This document shows positions 47,001 to 59,545 of a stretch of 64,000 nt of DNA, one piece after another. This DNA is from Owenia fusiformis (lineage: Eukaryota > Annelida > Polychaeta > Sabellida > Oweniidae). The position numbers were made by a program, and so were the translations under genes. Location of the stretch: contig CAIIXF020000010.1 in assembly GCA_903813345.2 (NCBI GenBank), positions 11,785,181-11,849,180 on the forward strand. The letters are read 5' to 3'. Each line of letters opens with the position of its first letter. Within the stretch, counting starts at the first letter, position 1. The notes below the pieces were generated by a model, which was given only the letters and a program-made list of their open reading frames with translations, made no database searches and had not been told where the DNA came from.

Positions 47001-50000
47001 GAGCACAGTGTAGTACAAAGCTGTGCAGTGCATTGCAACATAGTACAGTGCAGTATAGTGCAGTACAGTGCAGTGCTAATTATAAAAACAGTGCAGTTAA
47101 GTGCTGAACAGTGCAGTAAAGTGCTAAACAGTTTAGTATAGTACTTTGCAACACATTGCAGTGCAGGGCAGCACAGTGCAGTACAATGCTATGCAGCACA
47201 GTGCAGTGCAGCATGGTGCAGTGCAGTATAGTACAGTGCACTACAATACAATAAAATATTTTATATTATAAAAATACAATACAGAACATTACCAGAAATT
47301 CATAATTTCTTTACTTATAATTTCAGTTGGGCATACTACAATGCTTCTGGTATCGCTGACAGTGTTCAACCTTCAACATACTCCAATGGCACGCTATATG
47401 TGGAGAGTATGTCCAGTGATTTTGCAGGAAGGTACAAATGTTCAGCTAGCGGAGTTACAACTGGAGATGTGATCAAAACAGACTTGGTTACACTTGGATG
47501 TAAGTAAAATAACGACGTCGTTATCGGAATTCTGTGTCCTGCCTTATTTCATAATTCAAGCTTTGTCCATTTCCTGATGTGGCAGAAGCATACATGTTTC
47601 TTTGTTTGTTTACATACATGTTTCTTGTTGCTTGTTTATTTGTTTGTTTGTTTATTATTTGGTATGAGCATAATGTGCCAAAATCTAGTAGCTCCAAAAC
47701 TTTTACTTTGTATACCAAAAAATATATTAAGAATTCATTCAATTACACATTCATTCAATTAGCATCATCACATTCAAAACTTCCATTAAGGGCAATATTA
47801 AGGAACACCAATACAAACAAACCATATTAACTGATTAAATCAAATCAAAACTAGTTTTATTCAGTTCTACAACCATAAATTCATGTTTCAAGGCTCATCA
47901 GTGACATAGTCTTGTTTACTAAACTTAATAAATAGTTTCAAAACCATGTGCTGAATTCACCTATTTATCTACTGTAATCATGTACATCTTCACCCGTAAT
48001 AAAACATTCCAAGCTCACTTTCAAATGTCAAAACCATTCAACTGCATATATCTACTATCAGTTTGCCAAAAGTTATAGTAAGGCACAGAGAAAAGTTATA
48101 ATAGGGCCAGTTGGATCAAAGAGGATCATATCAAAACAACAATCTTTCCCTAAAGGCACGGTGTTGTTTTTAATTTGATAAATAGAATTGATACATATGG
48201 TACTTATCTCCCTATAAAAATGTGTTGCTGCTAAGGTATGATGATACATTTAATGAGTGAACAGAAACTAAAGATAACTCTCCTTCCAAAATAAGTTATC
48301 ATCAAAATGTATGAACTTTGATGTGACCCCGCAGTGTCACCAACAGCTAAAATGATACAAAATGATAATTATAGGAGTCAATACTGTACTCTAATTAACA
48401 AGTGTCATCGTTGTTAATATAGAATGCCGAGTTATTCTTTGCTTCACCTTCCCTTGACACAGATCAGATTTCCCAATGTATAATTTCTCCCATTTCATTT
48501 ATTTATTTTCAAACATCTGGTGAAAAATACAGATAAGGTGGATGACACCACCCTAGTGAGCATATTATCCACACAAAGAAGATGAACATGATTAATAAGC
48601 AGAAATGTAGCCAACGAAGAGAAAATTTTCATGAATACAAATCCAAAATGCCCATTCATTGGTCTTATATTTGGACATTTCAGTATGGCTTTTGGGAATT
48701 ATTTTGGTTGGTATGGGAACACATTGAAATTTGGCAGATTGGTATGGGAAGATATTGATATTTGAAGGTTCAGCCTAAGACCCCGCCAAATTTTATATAC
48801 AGTGAACCCTCCCCCCTCCGGGTACGACTTATATCATTTTATTTTTTAGTCTTCATTATTACATATCTAGTTTAGTAGGCCGATTGGACAACAGATAATT
48901 ACCATGGAGATGAGTTCTTTGCCAATAAGTTACTGTGTCAAAATTAGAAAGTTATGATTTATTTTATAGTATGACATAATTTGAACATGACACTCTGAGT
49001 GGGTGTATCAGTGTCTATATCAAATATTTTGCATGAACAGCCAACTTAATATACTTTGTCAAATATTTTTCATGTTTTGTATGTACTGTACAGGGTGTCC
49101 CCGAGGTACACCCTGTAATGGCCTGCATATATACTTGCATTTAAGTTCCAATCACAAGCTAATAAGCTTATTTGGTTGAAATATTATTTTGTCTTCTATG
49201 CAAAAAGTGATTTGATTCAATCAAAAATCTTAATTTTTGAAAATCACTGCAGCCAACTTTAAAGGAACATATAATGTCTTATGATTTGGCTAGTAGACAG
49301 CCAGTGGTTCGGACACCACCTAGAGATTCATTCTTGTTTTTTAACCAAATGATTGTGATTTTATTATCATGTCAACTTTACACTAGAGCTTTAGTGATTG
49401 TGTTGGCTGTATGAAAATCTAAAAATAATATGTGTCGAAATATTGCATTTTAGAGTAATGCGCAGGTTTAAATGTGTTATTTTATAGTTTTTATCATAAC
49501 AGGAAAAATAGTTGTTTTTTAATTAATACTGTTGTCCAATATTTTCAGAAATAGTTGTCTAATTAAATGGGTATTCAGTTTAAGATTAAAATCACATAAG
49601 CCATAAGCAATTGGTGCTAAATAGGAAACTGCTCAGAATGAATATCACATTCAAAATGATCTTATCTCTTATAGCTCTCTATTTTAATAAAACATTATAG
49701 ATAATACAGAACATGTAAAGTAAATTCTGCAAAGTCCAGTTTTCACTGATTTAGTATGAACCTCTTTTAGTTGAACACCTCCCAAGTAGAATATTATTTT
49801 TAGGGTAACCAAGGCATTCCACTCATACAAGTGTTTTAAAGTTATGCCTTTTCAGGATTGATTAATCTCTCGCTCCGTATCCCATATCTTTTGCTTCGGA
49901 AATTATTTTCATGACCTCAAACTGTTATACTTACATTGACATAACTGAAATAGGTAGTGGTTACTTTGAATGTATCTTCTATTGTGTTTAATAAAACATT

Positions 50001-53000
50001 GTGCCAATAAACTTATAAATAGATTTATGCATTACAAAATCCAGATGAATTATTTGATTAAAAATAAATTTGTAATCACATACCTATTGGAGGTATAGGA
50101 AGTTAGAACTATGTTCTTTGTTATAAATCATATTAAAATATTTCCTTCATAATGGTCTGAGAGTTGTTTGGTTGATTAAATATAAAAGGGCTTCCATCCT
50201 TACAGGGTTCGTACACACCTGGAAATGTCAGGGAAATTGATTTATTTTTCCAGGTGCTGGAAATGTCAGGGAATTTTAAAATTGGGTCAAAAAGGGACAA
50301 AAATGTCAGGGAAATTTGAAACAGTAGATGTGTCAGGGAAATGTCAGGGAATTTTGTATCATTGTTGAAAAAATAATGTTCCAGCAAAATACATTTTAGG
50401 GCTATGACAGGATATCAACAATGAAATTCAAAATCATTTAGTTATTTCCACAAATTGGAAATCTTTTCATTAGGGTTGATTGAATGACATTAGATCTGGT
50501 ATTGTCTATTTGTAAGAACAGTGTGAACACATTATACTGAAACCGAACAATATAAATAATGTATAGATGATTAATACAATTATGCTTTTCCATGTAGTAA
50601 GCTTAGTCTAAGGCAATTCAAAGTTAATTACTGGTACATATATGTTTCATGGTTTGTTGAGGGGTTAATCTGAGGGGGGAGTTGTATTTATATTAAGAAG
50701 CTGTCTGTTCGACAGTCCGGTCATGCGTCAGTCTTTTCAACTTTCAGGGGCTTTGCCAATTTTGAAAACCTTAGCCCATGGAAGTAGGCCCATAAGAAGT
50801 AGATTCTTTGTTTTGCATCCCCTTGCTTGCAAGATTTTGAGTAAATCAGAAATAACAAACACATCCAAATAGCAATCACAAGGGTCTAAAAGTAGCATCA
50901 CATTCCTTCAATCAGAATCAGACGAAATGGCAATTTAACATGCGTCAAAATTGGCAGTGTTGTTGATTACTTTGGCATACATTGTGTATTTTATTTTCTT
51001 CTTTTTTACCCTTGAATAATAGCTATGTTTTAATACATTGTATAAATTCTATAGGCCTAGATATGTCTTTGTAATCACTGCAAATTGGCATGTCATCCCT
51101 TTTTATGCCCATAAAATGTATACATTTCTCAGCAAACAAGTTTGTATTTTTTCTTGAGTTTGTGTTTGTTTTCCTTGTACCCTTGAACTGTTGAATGATT
51201 TGGATTTTGCCAGGACGCGAAACAAAGAATCTACTTCTTATGGCCTTGGCAACCAAAATGTGTGTCGGGTACTATTAACAGTTTTTGAATTTGGTCCAAA
51301 TTTTTCTTCGTGTAAAGATGAACCCGGCATTTTAGGGACAAAGGACCTGCTCAAGAAGAAATATTCAAGATGGTCTCTGAATTCAAAATATCACCATTTT
51401 TATGAAATTTTATTCCTGATAACACAAATACCGATTATTTGATTTGGTATCATAGGCCTGAGCCTTATCGTGATGCTACTTGAGAAGGAATTTCTAATAT
51501 GGTGTCAATTGTTTAGGTGTAATTTTCCCAAAAGGGAGAAGACAATAGTAATGCCAGGTTAATACTATCATTTATAACATACCTATGATGATGTATAGTG
51601 CAAAGTGTACACAAGACAGCGGGCCAATATAAGTTTTAAAAAGCCCGCGCCCGCTAACTTTCTGATTGGTCAAGGCGCTGACGTCATAACCAATCAATCG
51701 AAGATAAAACTGCACGAGCAATTTTTCTTAACTCATTTCAATCATGTTCAAACCATTTGTTTGTCAATTCTATAAGAAAACGGTACTCTCTGACCAGTCT
51801 ACATCATCATAGGTATGTTATAAATCGTTTATGTCACTATCGTGGCACATATGCCCTCGGTTCTCAGAGATCAATGTCCCTCCCAAGGTCAGGCCATATA
51901 TCACTGAGACCTCGGGCATATATGCCACGATAGTGACATAACCTCTAAATAATGTTCATAATGATCAGTATTCAATAAAATATGTTTCATTAGATGGGAA
52001 TTGCTCAAGTGAGTTGCTATTTTCTAGTAGGATTTAGATTAAAATTTTAAAGTTTTAGTTGTCATTTGGATTCATTACAAAACATTAAAAATTATGGTTT
52101 GAAATGCTTAGAATGCACCATATACAATGTCAATTTTAAAAAATTTCTGGGGGTGAACCTCCGTACCCCCCCCCCCTTGGGTTACTTTTGCTCGCAGTGA
52201 TGCAAGCTCAAAAATTTACACCTTCTTGACACTTGCTGGCTTCGCCCCTATATACATGTACGAGTATGTTTACCTTTGGCCTTATACAATGTAAAATATG
52301 TAATATTAAAAATATAATGTATGTAGGAATAAATTGGTGAATCAGATGGCCTGTACAAGTAAAGTCATGAGAAATGGTACTGAAGGAGAAACCCAAAATG
52401 TTTCATAATAAGTCTTTTTGTCCTTAATAATACAGTTGTTAGAGATTTTTTAGAGGCCGTGCAAGGAAAATTAGATCTGGAATTTTCCTTTTTTGCCTGG
52501 AAATGTCAGGGAATTGTCAGGGAAATTCATTTTGAAAAAGGTGTACGAACCCTGTCCTAAAAGCTTCCATAACATTTCTGTTATATATTGGACAAACGAA
52601 AAAATACACAAAGATTAGGAGTTTATGGATTCTGGGCAAAAGCTAGATAATTGTATAGATAACATGCTTTCAATGATGTCAAATTCAATCTAGTTATAAA
52701 GATAATTATTTTTAAATATGTAATTAACTTCAAGTTTTATGTCACCACCAACAAAACTTTTTTTGCGGATGGTGTTCGACATTCGGTGGTCAGCATCTGT
52801 AACAAATGGCAGGTGGTGACATTTGACACAATACCTTGTTTAATAATTGTATACATTTGAGTAATATTATATTAATGTGCATGAAGTTTATAATATAGCC
52901 TTTGCATTATAAAAATAGAAAATATTTAATTCATTTTGTATTTTTAGATATTGATGATGCATTCATAACTAGTCCTATCTCAGCCACAATTGCTCCTAGT

Positions 53001-56000
53001 ACCACAGACTATGCATTCTTCTGCTCTGTTGCATCCTACCCCGCTGCCACCATAGAGTGGAGATATGATGACAAGCCAATAAATGATAGAGATAGTGATT
53101 GGGCAACCATCAACACCAGCGAGGATGAACTTGTTGTGTCTACAACATTGGTTTTAAAATATCCCACTCATGCTAGATGGGGTGAATACAGGTGTTCTGC
53201 GACTAATGACTACTTGCAGGTGCCTTTGCTTAGTGACATTGCTGAACTCAAGATTTCAGGTACGAGGACATCTTTCTAAAGTGAACACATCAAAATGTAA
53301 ACATTTTCAGTCAGTTGATCCAAACTCTGTATGTTGGCTAAAATGTACTCATTGATATGTAAAAAGGTGATTATTATTTCTCATGAGTTTTATTTCTATG
53401 TAGAAATTCAAAATGGTCATCCTTTTTCGGAAAAAAACACAATCTTTGATAACTCAAATACCAAGTGCTGATACCAAGGGATAAAGGACCTCTGTTCTAG
53501 AAGAAATTTTCAAGATTTACTTATTTTGGCAAATATGTTCCAGTCTGTCAAATACACAAGAGAAAATAGTTGAGTGTCGTGCTGATGTCTCACCTAAATC
53601 AATTATAGAAATGTTAAATGGGCAAAAACCTATGACTTTCAAATGTTTCTAACATTTCCAGGTAGCCCAGGATTCAAGATCTCTCCACAGACAAGTGACG
53701 TAAATGAAGGCAGCACAGCAATGTTCAGATGTGTAGGGAAAGGTATGACAGAACCTGACCAATACTGGGCCTTCAAACCTGACGGCAGTGCCACATACAG
53801 TGAGATATATGTGAGTATACATGGTTAGAAAAAGAGAAATTAGTGCTGCAATAGAGTCAGTATTATAATATGAAATCAATTGGTCGAGTTTTAAGAAAGC
53901 AATTATAAATCCATTGAATAACACATCACAGCGTAATTTAAAGATTAAAATTCTAAAAATTAATAATAATAACAGTTGTTATTGTTGAAGTCATGTAACA
54001 TCTTATTGTCTCCTGAGGGAGAAACCAAAACATTGTCTCCCTATATACCAAATAATATATACAGTTGTTATTGTTGAAGTCATGTAACATCTTATTGTCT
54101 CCTGAGGGAGAAACCAAAACATTGTCTCCCTATATACCAAATAGTCATGTAACATCTCATTGTCTCCTGAGGGAGAAACCAAAACATTGTCTCCCTATAT
54201 ACCAAATAATATATACAGTTGTTATTGTTGAAGTCATGTAACATCTTATTGTCTCCTGAGGGAGAAACCAAAACATTGTCTCCCTATATACCAAATAATA
54301 TATACAGTTGTTATTGTTGAAGTCATGTAACATCTTATTGTCTCCTGAGGGAGAAACCAAAACATTGTCTCCCTATATACCAAATAATATATACAGTTGT
54401 TATTGTTGAAGTCATGTAACATCTTATTGTCTCCTGAAGGAGAAGCCAAAACATTGTCTCCCTATATACCAGTTGACTATAAAGCAATAGGGAAGCATGA
54501 GGCCGTGGGTTTCACTAATATAGCATTTTACTTGCAGTTTAAATTTTCTTTTGAAACAAGCCAGAGATTTTAGTACAGGGTGACACAAATGCAATGCTGT
54601 AGATTTTTTTTTTCACCCTGTAATTGCTGTTAGTTCTGATATGGACAAAATTTCAAAGGGTGACCACCAATTTACTTTTTTCACATTACCTACAAAAACA
54701 TAAACACTTGTAGCGGCTTTGTTGAAGCATTATCAGTTCCTTGGATGAGAAAATATTTGCAGGGTGAAGAAAATGCAAATAAGTAGAATGGCCAAATAAC
54801 AAGGAATTTTGTGTTTGTCTCAATCCATTCAATCTCACCTGTTTTATTTGATACTTGACCATTTTCCTTACCTCTTTTGTAGCCCAACGACCCCAATAAT
54901 ATGACGTATCTATATGTGCACAATGTAACATCTGATGATGTTGGGTCCTATAGATGCAGTATAAACAACACAGATGGAGAGAGAAATGCTGAAGCTAATC
55001 TTACGCTAGGTAAAGTAGTTGATTAAATCACGTTTCTTAAATATCTTTAACATATTGACCCAGTCCTTTGTCAGAGGTTTGTAAAAAATGAAAGAATTTC
55101 GGCAACCATCTTGAATGACGCTAACTGCAGTTAGAGTCATCCAGCTGTGGAACAGTGTTTATGGGATAACATTTAAATCTCTACAATGTAGTTTGATTTA
55201 CACCATATAAATTCAGTCTCCTAAAAAGCGATTAAAGGAACATTCCTTGCCAGACTATTTCTCTCCTGATATGGTAGCTACAATTATATATATACTTTAC
55301 ATATTTAGCAAAACACGGGAAAATGTTTTCATATGGTCAATATTGATCATTTAAAAATGTAGTACTCATTCCCAGTAAGCTGCCATCTTTTCAGATTTTT
55401 TCAGGAAGTGATGTCATCGACTCTCACCTGTTATAACCTTGTCTATTACAGTATAGGAAAGAAGTACAAAATCACTTTTAAACAAGAAGCCCTTATCTTC
55501 TGTGTAAAAATATTTTCGGGAGTTGTCAACTTAGAACTAAAGAAGAGATCATCAAAAGGATTTTAATCATAGACCAAATTGAAAAAAATATTCAGCTGGT
55601 TTAGTAATTCTAATAGCTCCTTACCTAATGTTATATGCAAAGTTGAGAGTCGATGACATCACTTCCTGAGTGAAATTTTAAAAGATGGCAGCCTACTGGA
55701 ATTGAGCACTACATTTTTAAGTGATCAATATTGACCATTTCAAAACATTTTTCTGTTTTTTGATAAACTTGCAAAGTATGTATATGGTTATAGCTACCAT
55801 ATTAGGAGAGAGATGGTCTGGCAAGGAATACCCCTTTAAATGACTCAAGTTTTAGATGCTGTCCATACTATGGCCCAATTTAATGACATCATTTAACTTG
55901 TTCTAGTGGCCTATGCACCTGTCCTTGAAGATCCAATAGTGAACCAGTTTGCCAATCTTAGAGATGCAATCACATTGACTTGTTCTATAAGAGGGGCACC

Positions 56001-56694
56001 ATTGCCAGAAGCTGTGGTCTGGAGTAAGGTAAGAGATAACATAAAAGTCAGATCAATAGGCTTTGGGTAGGAGAAATAACAGTTTTCGTGCTATTACCCC
56101 AAAAGTAGCTATGATGGCTTTAGTGAGCAGTCCCATTATAAAAACAAATGTCAGGTACTTATAGAAGCCAGTGGCATAGTCAGCAATCGTCAAAGTCGAT
56201 GCGATTTTTGGTTTTTTTAAATCATTTTTTGGGTTTGCATCATTACGCCCATGGAAGCATAAAACTCACTGAATTCTATGTTGATTTGGTAGCTGGATCT
56301 GTATTGACCAACAATCTTAGTTTTCTGATTGGTTAAGGCTGGATCATTTGATCATCTCACGCTTAAAGAGTGTAGAACAGATGAAGCTCTCTTGAAAAGC
56401 AGTTAATATCAAACTATTAGAAAGGTTAGGTACAGTAAGACAGAGTAATTGGTGTCATCTTCTCTCTCACCAAAAACATATTTGTAAATATCATGAATAA
56501 ATAACTTTTGTAGGTGAATGGAGATCTTCCAGACGAGAGCAGTACAGTCATCAAGAGTCAGTTCAATTGGCCTGATAGGGTGATCGGCACATTGAAGATA
56601 AACTATGTTATGGAGGAAGACCAAGGCATATACACATGCTCTTCAAGCAATTCAGAGGGCTCTTTCACTGAAAATGTCACCCTTTCAGTATATG
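43965..56694 (+). CDS. signal-peptide protein with four Ig domains, eight exons, 3' end open
   Basis: Exons are 43965-44034, 45464-45578, 47327-47499, 52948-53259, 53662-53810, 54883-55009, 55907-56028 and 56514-56694. All junctions are GT-AG and phases agree (1,2,1,1,0,1,0,1), giving 416 codons. Exon 1 encodes an N-terminal hydrophobic signal (MVSNIGRVWLSFAAIASIGF). Four Ig-like domains follow: D1 (exons 2-3; WPCSAKP, DFAGRYKCSASG), D2 (exon 4; FFCSVAS, IEWRYD, WGEYRCSA), D3 (exons 5-6; FRCVGKG, YWAF, DVGSYRCSIN) and D4 (exons 7-8; TCSIRG, VVWSK, DQGIYTCSSSN). Domain borders sit at phase-1 introns, as usual for Ig genes. Several N-glycosylation sites are present. No membrane span is seen. 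The exon 8 donor (TATG/GTAAGT) implies more exons; reading through it adds five codons and a stop. Likely a cell-surface or secreted adhesion or recognition protein; no specific orthologue recognised. Confidence 0.82.
44036..45463 (+). other. intron 1 of the Ig gene
   Basis: No exon is seen. A copy of the G-tract repeat family lies at about 44905-45075 (AAGGGGGGTTCCC to CCCCCCTGGCTACGGGTCTG). Confidence 0.5.
46970..47250. repeat. degenerate CAGTGCAGTA simple repeat in intron 2
   Basis: Irregular runs of CAGTGCAGTACAGTGCAGT words occur with short interruptions, ending 75 bp before the acceptor of exon 3. Non-coding. Confidence 0.85.
51570..51825. mobile_element. hairpin element 1 (256 bp)
   Basis: The ends ATTTATAACATACCTATGAT and (complement) the same string face each other. 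The interior has AACCAATCA and GCCCGCG motifs and no frame. It lies inside the 50.2-52.55 kb element. Confidence 0.7.
51829..51941. mobile_element. hairpin element 2 (113 bp)
   Basis: TTATGTCACTATCGTGGCAC...ATGCCCTCGG pairs with CCTCGGGCATATATGCCACG...ATAGTGACATAA. Arms are about 32 bp with one or two mismatches. It begins four bases after the first hairpin. Confidence 0.7.
53971..54475. repeat. minisatellite, 89-bp unit, about 5.5 copies, intron 5 of the Ig gene
   Basis: The unit contains ACAGTTGTTATTGTTGAAGT, CATGTAACATCTTATTGTCTC, GAGGGAGAAACCAAAACATT and GTCTCCCTATATACCAAATA. One copy (near 54143) is shortened. Each unit contains a GAGGGAGA...TCTCCC hairpin. Copies are nearly identical, so the array is recent. 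Confidence 0.9.
55090..55165. mobile_element. solo terminus of the CACTGTTCC transposon family
   Basis: GCAACCATCTTGAATGACGC then TAACTGCAGTTAGAGTCATC and CAGCTGTGGAACAGTG match the right terminus of the 28474-31587 element (31535-31587). Only one end is present, in intron 6 of the Ig gene. Confidence 0.65.
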
Positions 56695-57302
56695 GTAAGT
56701 TTCCAAAATAACAAGCTGTTATATTTTATACATTTAATAGATAAGAGAGGTCTCCTTGGAACAACTATCTCCTGTCACCCCAGCCAATCACCTTCTTCCC
56801 TCACACCAACCTTTCCGCCTATCCACCAGTGTTCTATCGCCTCCCCTCAAATCTTACTCAATTTACTTTTTGAAGTTTAAACGAAAAACCTTTGGGGAAA
56901 GTGGTTAAGAAGATCCTAATAGTGATTACACTATAGTTTGTATAGTGTGTGATCTAATTAAAAAGGGACTTACTAGTAACATACACAAACCCTACATTTC
57001 CTAGACTTTGGTCTGGGGCCTGCTTGATCACACTTGTTTTGTCTAAAATGCCTCATATGCACTTTTACCAGTTCACGGTGAAATGTTTTCCAATGGGAAA
57101 ATAGGGAATGTTATTACTTGACATCAGAAGATCATCGGTAACCTATGTAATACACCATACAATAGCAAATTACACTATTCAAATTAGAAAAAAGGAATAA
57201 ATATATATAAGGCAAAGTAGTTTAGAAGTTATACTCAGTTTATTGAAATTATACTCAGTCAATTGAATCAATAGAAGTTAGTCTTATAGTCTTAATTATG
57301 CC
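56695..57302. other. between the Ig exon 8 and the Reeler gene, no exon found
   Basis: I searched the plus strand for a phase-1 acceptor leading into an open frame with a membrane span or further Ig domain and did not find one. Either the Ig gene ends by intron retention here, or its next exon lies beyond or within the minus-strand Reeler genes. Confidence 0.35.
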
Positions 57303-57380
57303 CAGTCTACAGAAGTTATTCTCAGTCTACAGAATTTATTCTCAGTCTACAGAATTTATTCTCAGTCTACAGAATTTATG
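57303..57380 (-). repeat. 20-bp tandem array spanning a stop codon and AATAAA signals
   Basis: The minus-strand unit AATAAATTCTGTAGACTGAG is repeated about four times. The most 5' copy carries the stop codon TAA of Reeler gene A inside its ATAAATT. Two further copies carry intact AATAAA at 57355-57360 and 57335-57340, within 40 nt of the stop. Confidence 0.85.
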
Positions 57381-59545
57381 CAGGTGTCAAGGTAGCAGAT
57401 CTAATTCCAGTCCAGTATAGGCTTGTTGTTGGATCAGGATGTTGGTAGTTTCTCACAAAGGTGGCCCTGGAAATAACCAGACATGAAATGTACTGTATAG
57501 TACAGATAGAGGTCACTGCATGCCACTTTGCAACAGTGGTTGATCCAAACTGCAAATCTCCATGACCCGAATCTGGCATGGGGCAATCATTCAAACTAAC
57601 TATTGAGAAACATGCACTTTGTGTCAAAAGATTTTAGGATACATAGTTTATAGATAAAAAAATTCAAAATTACATCAGTTACAATAATGCTTGAAATTCA
57701 CAGTTTGACGTTAACAATTTTATTCTTGCTTTTCAAAATGACTGCCTCCTGTTAAAACTACCACACATGTAGGAATTAAAGCTGCTAGGAAACAATTTAG
57801 GGAGAAAAATGTCCAAACAAATGTTACGTCACTTTTTGAAGTGCCCATTTGTGCTATTTTATTAAGGTCACCTCAAATCTAATTGCTTAGTGATCTAATA
57901 TAGGAACATGGTCAGTAACTTACACAAACACTACATTTCCAACACTCTGGTCTGGGGCCTGCCAGTTCAAAGACACCTGCGCCGCATTCAGTCTGTCTGA
58001 GTGTGACACCGTGCTGTTGTCATAGCTACATGCCATGTGTTTGGTCAAAGTGGGGAGGTTGGTCCATGTCCCTACCACTGTGCTTGCCTCATCACGTGCC
58101 TGGATCATGAATCCTTTAAATCTCTGACCATCTGAACTAGAAATGGTAACTGGAAATAAAAAGACTCATTCATTTGTAATTGTAAATGCTGATTCTAATT
58201 TTGTCAACTCTGATTCATTTTTTTCTTTTTTTTCAGTGTAACAATTAATTAACATTACATTTACAAAAGGAAGATATGATAAACAAATGTTTGTTGTGTT
58301 GTCATATGGTAAAAGGTTAACATGCTATTTTGAGTAAAACTTCAGTTTGGTTCAACTCTGATTCTACATTTGGTATAAACTGGATCAGCTTAACTATGCA
58401 ACCCATTACTGTGTTACACTAAACTATGTTGCACATTACTGTGTTATACTAAACTATGTTACACATAACTTCATTACACAGCACTTCTGCACAGTTCTTC
58501 CATCCAAAATACTCTACTACATATCAAATTAAATTTATACTGCACAATATAACATTACATTAAGGTGGTGGTGTACCATCTTGGTTCACTCGGCTCCTGT
58601 TGGTCGCAGTGAATGCAGCAGTAAGAACGGAGCATGCGAAGATGCTTGGTTGTTTACCCGGAGGTTTAAGAATTACACTTCGATAAAGGGCATATATTTT
58701 TTATTCTCAAATGACCATGACATAATTATGCTTTATAACCAAATGAAAAAATTTCGAAAATTGTTGATTCCTATGTTGGAGATTCAGAGGCTGTTTTATT
58801 GAACGGCAGTTAAAGAAATCAAGTCGATTTTAAGAAAATATAAATCATAGGTCACTAACTTGTTTTTTGTCATTGCTCTTAAAAAAACAGTATGTGTTTG
58901 TATGATTTTTTCTAATATGTTGCTAAGTACCAAAGTGCATCAAAAATACTTTTAAGTGACAATACTGAGTATTATAATTCATTAAATATATGTACATCAA
59001 AATTATTTTTCAATATTTTAAATAAATCATTTTTCAAAAGTGAAATTTACATGCTAAACACTCATCAAATCATTGCACCTATGCTGTAGCCTGTATGGTG
59101 CCACTTGATGGTGCTTCAGTAAACTGCTTGCTTAAGTCTACAAAACAAATATATCCAGCGATCTCCTCACAATTTTTTCTCAAGTGCGTGCAAAATTCTC
59201 ATTTTCACAATTCAGACCAACATTTGTCAAAATATGCCCATTTTTCATGATTTTTTCATTTTCAAGTGGGTACAAATGAATTCTCAGGTGGTTCTCATGT
59301 TTTTAAAACCTCAGATGGGTGCTGCGCCCACTTGCTTTAATGCTGGGGAGATCACTGATATCCTTACCTTGCACTTGCTGTCCTGGTGAATAGGTTGGAA
59401 CATTGACATTAATTGTAAAAGGTGATCCGGGTTGTGATTCTGAACCGCCATGCAATGGTCTCAAGTCTTCACATGCTTCTATAGGGGGACCAGATGGGAA
59501 GGCTGCCACTCCACTTACAAGACTCAATAAAATTAAGCTTATCAT
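57376..59545 (-). CDS. Reeler-domain secreted protein A (defense-protein-like), three exons
   Basis: The exons 59545-59368, 58149-57924 and 57466-57376 (178, 226, 91 nt) give 164 aa plus stop; junctions CAAG/GTAAGG, TTTCCAG/TTACC, TTTGT/GTAAGT and TTTCCAG/GGCC keep the frame. The signal peptide is MISLILLSLVSGVAA with probable cleavage before FPSGPP. The mature protein has the Reeler pattern: FPSGPP..AC, VPTYSPGQQVQV, FKGFMIQARDE, VGTW, ACSY, TVSHSD, WQAPD..VGNVVFVATFVRNY and a short tail. This single-domain form matches arthropod and other invertebrate putative defense proteins (Hdd11-like). The Reeler fold is also found in reelin and in ferric-chelate-reductase-like proteins, but no DOMON or cytochrome domain follows here. 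The biochemical role is unproven. It is a tandem paralogue of the gene at 61556-63330. Confidence 0.9.
58150..59367 (-). other. intron 1 of Reeler gene A
   Basis: 1,218 nt. It holds a degenerate ACATTACTGTGTTACACTAAACTATGTT simple repeat (about 58380-58560) that corresponds in position to a similar repeat (62270-62450) in the paralogue's intron 1. The remaining sequence has no recognised feature. Confidence 0.5.

Larger units (their letters stand above)
50203..52554. mobile_element. hAT-like element in intron 3 of the Ig gene
   Basis: The left end CAGGGTTCGTACACACCTGG and right-end complement CAGGGTTCGTACACCTTTTT are inverted repeats with GGAAATGTCAGGGAA repeats just inside both ends. The CAGGG terminus and subterminal repeats fit a non-autonomous hAT-type element. 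Flanks read CATCCTTA and TCCTAAAA, so an 8-bp duplication is not clean. The interior shows no transposase; the small frames at 50133-50387 and 51023-51442 are unsupported. It contains two smaller palindromes. Confidence 0.55.

Noticed and set aside
49091-49119. TACAGGGTGTCC...GGTACACCCTGTA palindrome as a transposon
   Set aside because: It is only 29 bp, with no body and no flanking duplication visible. At best it is an end-to-end remnant.
54157-54449. Two identical 67-codon minus-strand frames
   Set aside because: They are offset by exactly the 89-bp repeat unit and lie in an intron.
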